Below are positions 62,478 to 64,000 of a stretch of 64,000 nt of DNA, piece by piece. Where the stretch lies: positions 124,001-188,000 of the forward strand of contig NZ_ML769316.1 of NCBI RefSeq assembly GCF_009720365.1. The letters run 5' to 3'. The position numbers and the translations under genes were made by a program. Within the stretch, counting starts at the first letter, position 1, and each line of letters opens with the position of its first letter. The notes beneath the pieces were generated by a model. It was not told the DNA's origin, did not search any database, and worked only from the letters and a program-made list of their open reading frames with translations. This stretch comes from Catellatospora paridis (lineage in GTDB: Bacteria; Actinomycetota; Actinomycetes; Mycobacteriales; Micromonosporaceae).

Positions 62478-64000
62478 CTAGCGAAAGTCGCGGCTGGCTG
62501 GCCTAGTGGCGATGCGTAGCGGCGTGACCCTGTCCGCGACGAGGTTGAGCACACCTGAGGCTGACTCCAGTTGGCCGCGCACGACCAGCGCGTTGTGGCG
62601 GGTCAAGATCGGCCGGAAGCGCGCGTACATGCCCGGCGAGCAGACCACATTGAGCATTCCGGTCTCGTCCTCGAGGTTGAGAAACGTGACGCCCTGCGCG
62701 GTCGCGGGCCGCTGCCGGTGGGTAACCAGCCCACCCACCAGTACCCGGGTCCTGTCCGGAACACTGCGCAGCCGCTCGATGGGCACGGCGCCGTCGGCGT
62801 CCAGGTCCGCGCGGACAAGTTTGATCGGGTGGTTGTCCGGTGACAGACCGGTGGCCCACACGTCCGCGACGAGCAGATCGGCCTCGTCCATGCCGGGCAG
62901 CGGCGGGGCGTGCAGGCCGGCGATGGTGCCGGCGAGCTTGTCCGGGGTGTCCTGCGCGGCCGCACCGGCAGACCAGAGCGCGGCGCGGCGGTCCAGGCCG
63001 AAGCACGCGAACGCGTCCGCGGTCGCCAGGGCCTCCAGGTGAGCCGTGGACAGCCCGGCCCTCCGCGCGAGGTCAGCCATGTCCAGGTAGGGGCCGCCCG
63101 TGTCGCGTTCGGCGACGATTCGGGTGGCGACGTCGCTGCTGAGGGTGCGAACCTGGTCCAGGCCGAGCCGCACCTCAGGGCCGCCGATCCCCCAGCGGCT
63201 GGGCAGCTCCCCGGGTTCGGAGCCCCACCTGGTCGCCGGGCCGTGTTCGAGGGTGGCTTTGACTCCGCTGCGGTTGATGTCGGGACGGTGGACGCTCACG
63301 CCGTGGCGGCGAGCGTCGTCGACCAGGCTCTGCGGGGAGTAAAAGCCCATCGGTTGGGCACCGAGCAGCGCGGCGCAGAACGCCGCCGGGTGGTGGCGCT
63401 TGAGCCACGCCGAGGCGTACACCAGGAACGCGAAGCTAATCGAGTGCGACTCCGGGAAGCCGTAGCTGGAGAAGGCCTCCAGCTTTGCGTAGACGTCGTC
63501 GGCGACCGGGCCGGTGATGCCGCGCTCAGCCATGCCGTCATACAGCCTGCCTTTGATCTTGGCCATCTTCTCCATCGAGCGTTTCGAGCCCATCGCTCGG
63601 CGCAGCTGATCCGCCTCGGCGGGGGTGAACCCGGCGACGTCGATGGCCAGCTGCATCATCTGCTCCTGGAACAGCGGCACCCCGAGCGTCTTTTCGAGAG
63701 CGTTGCGCATCAACGGGTGCCCGTACTGCGGTTCTTCCAGTCCGTTGCGGCGGCGGATGTACGGGTGGACCGAACCGCCCTGGATCGGTCCGGGCCGGAT
63801 CAGCGCGACCTCGACCACCAGGTCGTAGAACTCGCGCGGCTTGAGCCGCGGCAGCGTCGACATCTGCGCCCGGGACTCGACCTGGAACACGCCCACGGAG
63901 TCCGCGCGGCACAGCATCTCGTACACCTCGGGGTCGTCGCAGCGCAGCTCGCCGAGATCGAGGTCGTCGCCCAGGAACTGGTGGGCGTAGCGCAGCGCCG
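62478..64000 (-). CDS. dnaE2: Error-prone DNA polymerase DnaE2, C-terminal part
   Basis: The last 507 residues of a C-family DNA polymerase, cut by the right edge. DSVGVFQVESRAQMSTLPRL, IRPGPIQGGSVHPYIRRR and PLFQEQMMQLAIDVAGFTPA are polymerase-core motifs; SYGFPESHSISFAFLVYASA is a standard segment; an OB-fold domain near the end has GLVTHRQRPATAQGVTFLNL then EDETGMLNVV. This matches DnaE2 (ImuC), the damage-inducible mutagenic polymerase, rather than replicative DnaE1, judged by the short OB-fold ending. ImuA/ImuB partners, if present, would lie outside the window. Confidence 0.85.
   Translation of the reverse strand, partial: ALRYAHQFLGDDLDLGELRCDDPEVYEMLCRADSVGVFQVESRAQMSTLPRLKPREFYDLVVEVALIRPGPIQGGSVHPYIRRRNGLEEPQYGHPLMRNALEKTLGVPLFQEQMMQLAIDVAGFTPAEADQLRRAMGSKRSMEKMAKIKGRLYDGMAERGITGPVADDVYAKLEAFSSYGFPESHSISFAFLVYASAWLKRHHPAAFCAALLGAQPMGFYSPQSLVDDARRHGVSVHRPDINRSGVKATLEHGPATRWGSEPGELPSRWGIGGPEVRLGLDQVRTLSSDVATRIVAERDTGGPYLDMADLARRAGLSTAHLEALATADAFACFGLDRRAALWSAGAAAQDTPDKLAGTIAGLHAPPLPGMDEADLLVADVWATGLSPDNHPIKLVRADLDADGAVPIERLRSVPDRTRVLVGGLVTHRQRPATAQGVTFLNLEDETGMLNVVCSPGMYARFRPILTRHNALVVRGQLESASGVLNLVADRVTPLRIATRPASRDFR

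Noticed and set aside
1-64000. tRNA genes, integrase or attachment sites
   Set aside because: I looked for TPsiC-loop patterns, tyrosine or serine recombinase motifs and boundary direct repeats and found none I could support.

Overview
This 64 kb window is high-GC actinobacterial DNA. The evidence is dense GC-rich coding, GTG/TTG starts, an Lsr2-type protein, an actinobacterial Tad/Flp pilus locus ending in a LysM-BTAD protein, a replication-relaxation protein and a DnaE2 polymerase. Gene content suggests a large mobile element, either an integrative conjugative element or a plasmid, from a filamentous actinomycete. Micromonosporaceae is a guess. No tRNA, integrase, CRISPR array or attachment site is visible, so no element boundary can be placed.

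Region 1 (0-6.5 kb) holds a partial gene, a single-membrane-helix protein, a DUF7002-like protein, and a translationally coupled DNA methyltransferase pair in which one member looks catalytically dead. A sigma-factor-like protein and an HNH-like zinc protein follow, lying between two inverted copies of one regulatory sequence. Region 2 (6.8-14.5 kb) is a tight type IV secretion operon: pilin-like protein, TrbL/VirB6-like channel, PrgI protein, VirB4 ATPase and VirD4/TraD coupling ATPase, then a Replic_Relax protein. Region 3 (14.5-20 kb) has a control segment with five 31-32 bp iteron-like repeats beside a small HTH-like gene, and a lysozyme-like/M23 wall hydrolase that probably serves the secretion channel. 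The 7-mer CTGTCAG, in either orientation, is packed into the non-coding parts of regions 1-3 with near-helical spacing.

Region 4 (20-43.4 kb) is a long co-oriented run of accessory genes: DUF3085-DUF4262, an AcrVA2-like protein, a truncated Lsr2 lacking its DNA-binding half, a frameshifted degenerate ATPase, a GGDEF protein, a MoxR AAA+ ATPase coupled to a metallopeptidase-VWA protein, two proteins with paired winged helices, a STAND-like NTPase with TPR-type repeats, and many unrecognised small proteins. Several broken genes lie among them. A strong intrinsic terminator at 43.66-43.71 kb closes the block.

Region 5 (43.7-48.3 kb) has a Nudix hydrolase, a secreted peptidoglycan-binding protein and a membrane protein with about 24 tandem 12-residue pentapeptide-type repeats. 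Region 6 (48.4-58.5 kb, minus strand) is one long Tad/Flp pilus operon. Region 7 (58.8-64 kb) has a winged-helix protein, a ribbon-helix-helix-like protein with a candidate operator, an unknown protein, an XRE/MmyB-type regulator and the C-terminal part of dnaE2.

Taken together, the window pairs two envelope machines (a conjugation-type channel and a Tad pilus) with an element-wide control sequence and a cargo of conflict-type or regulatory proteins.
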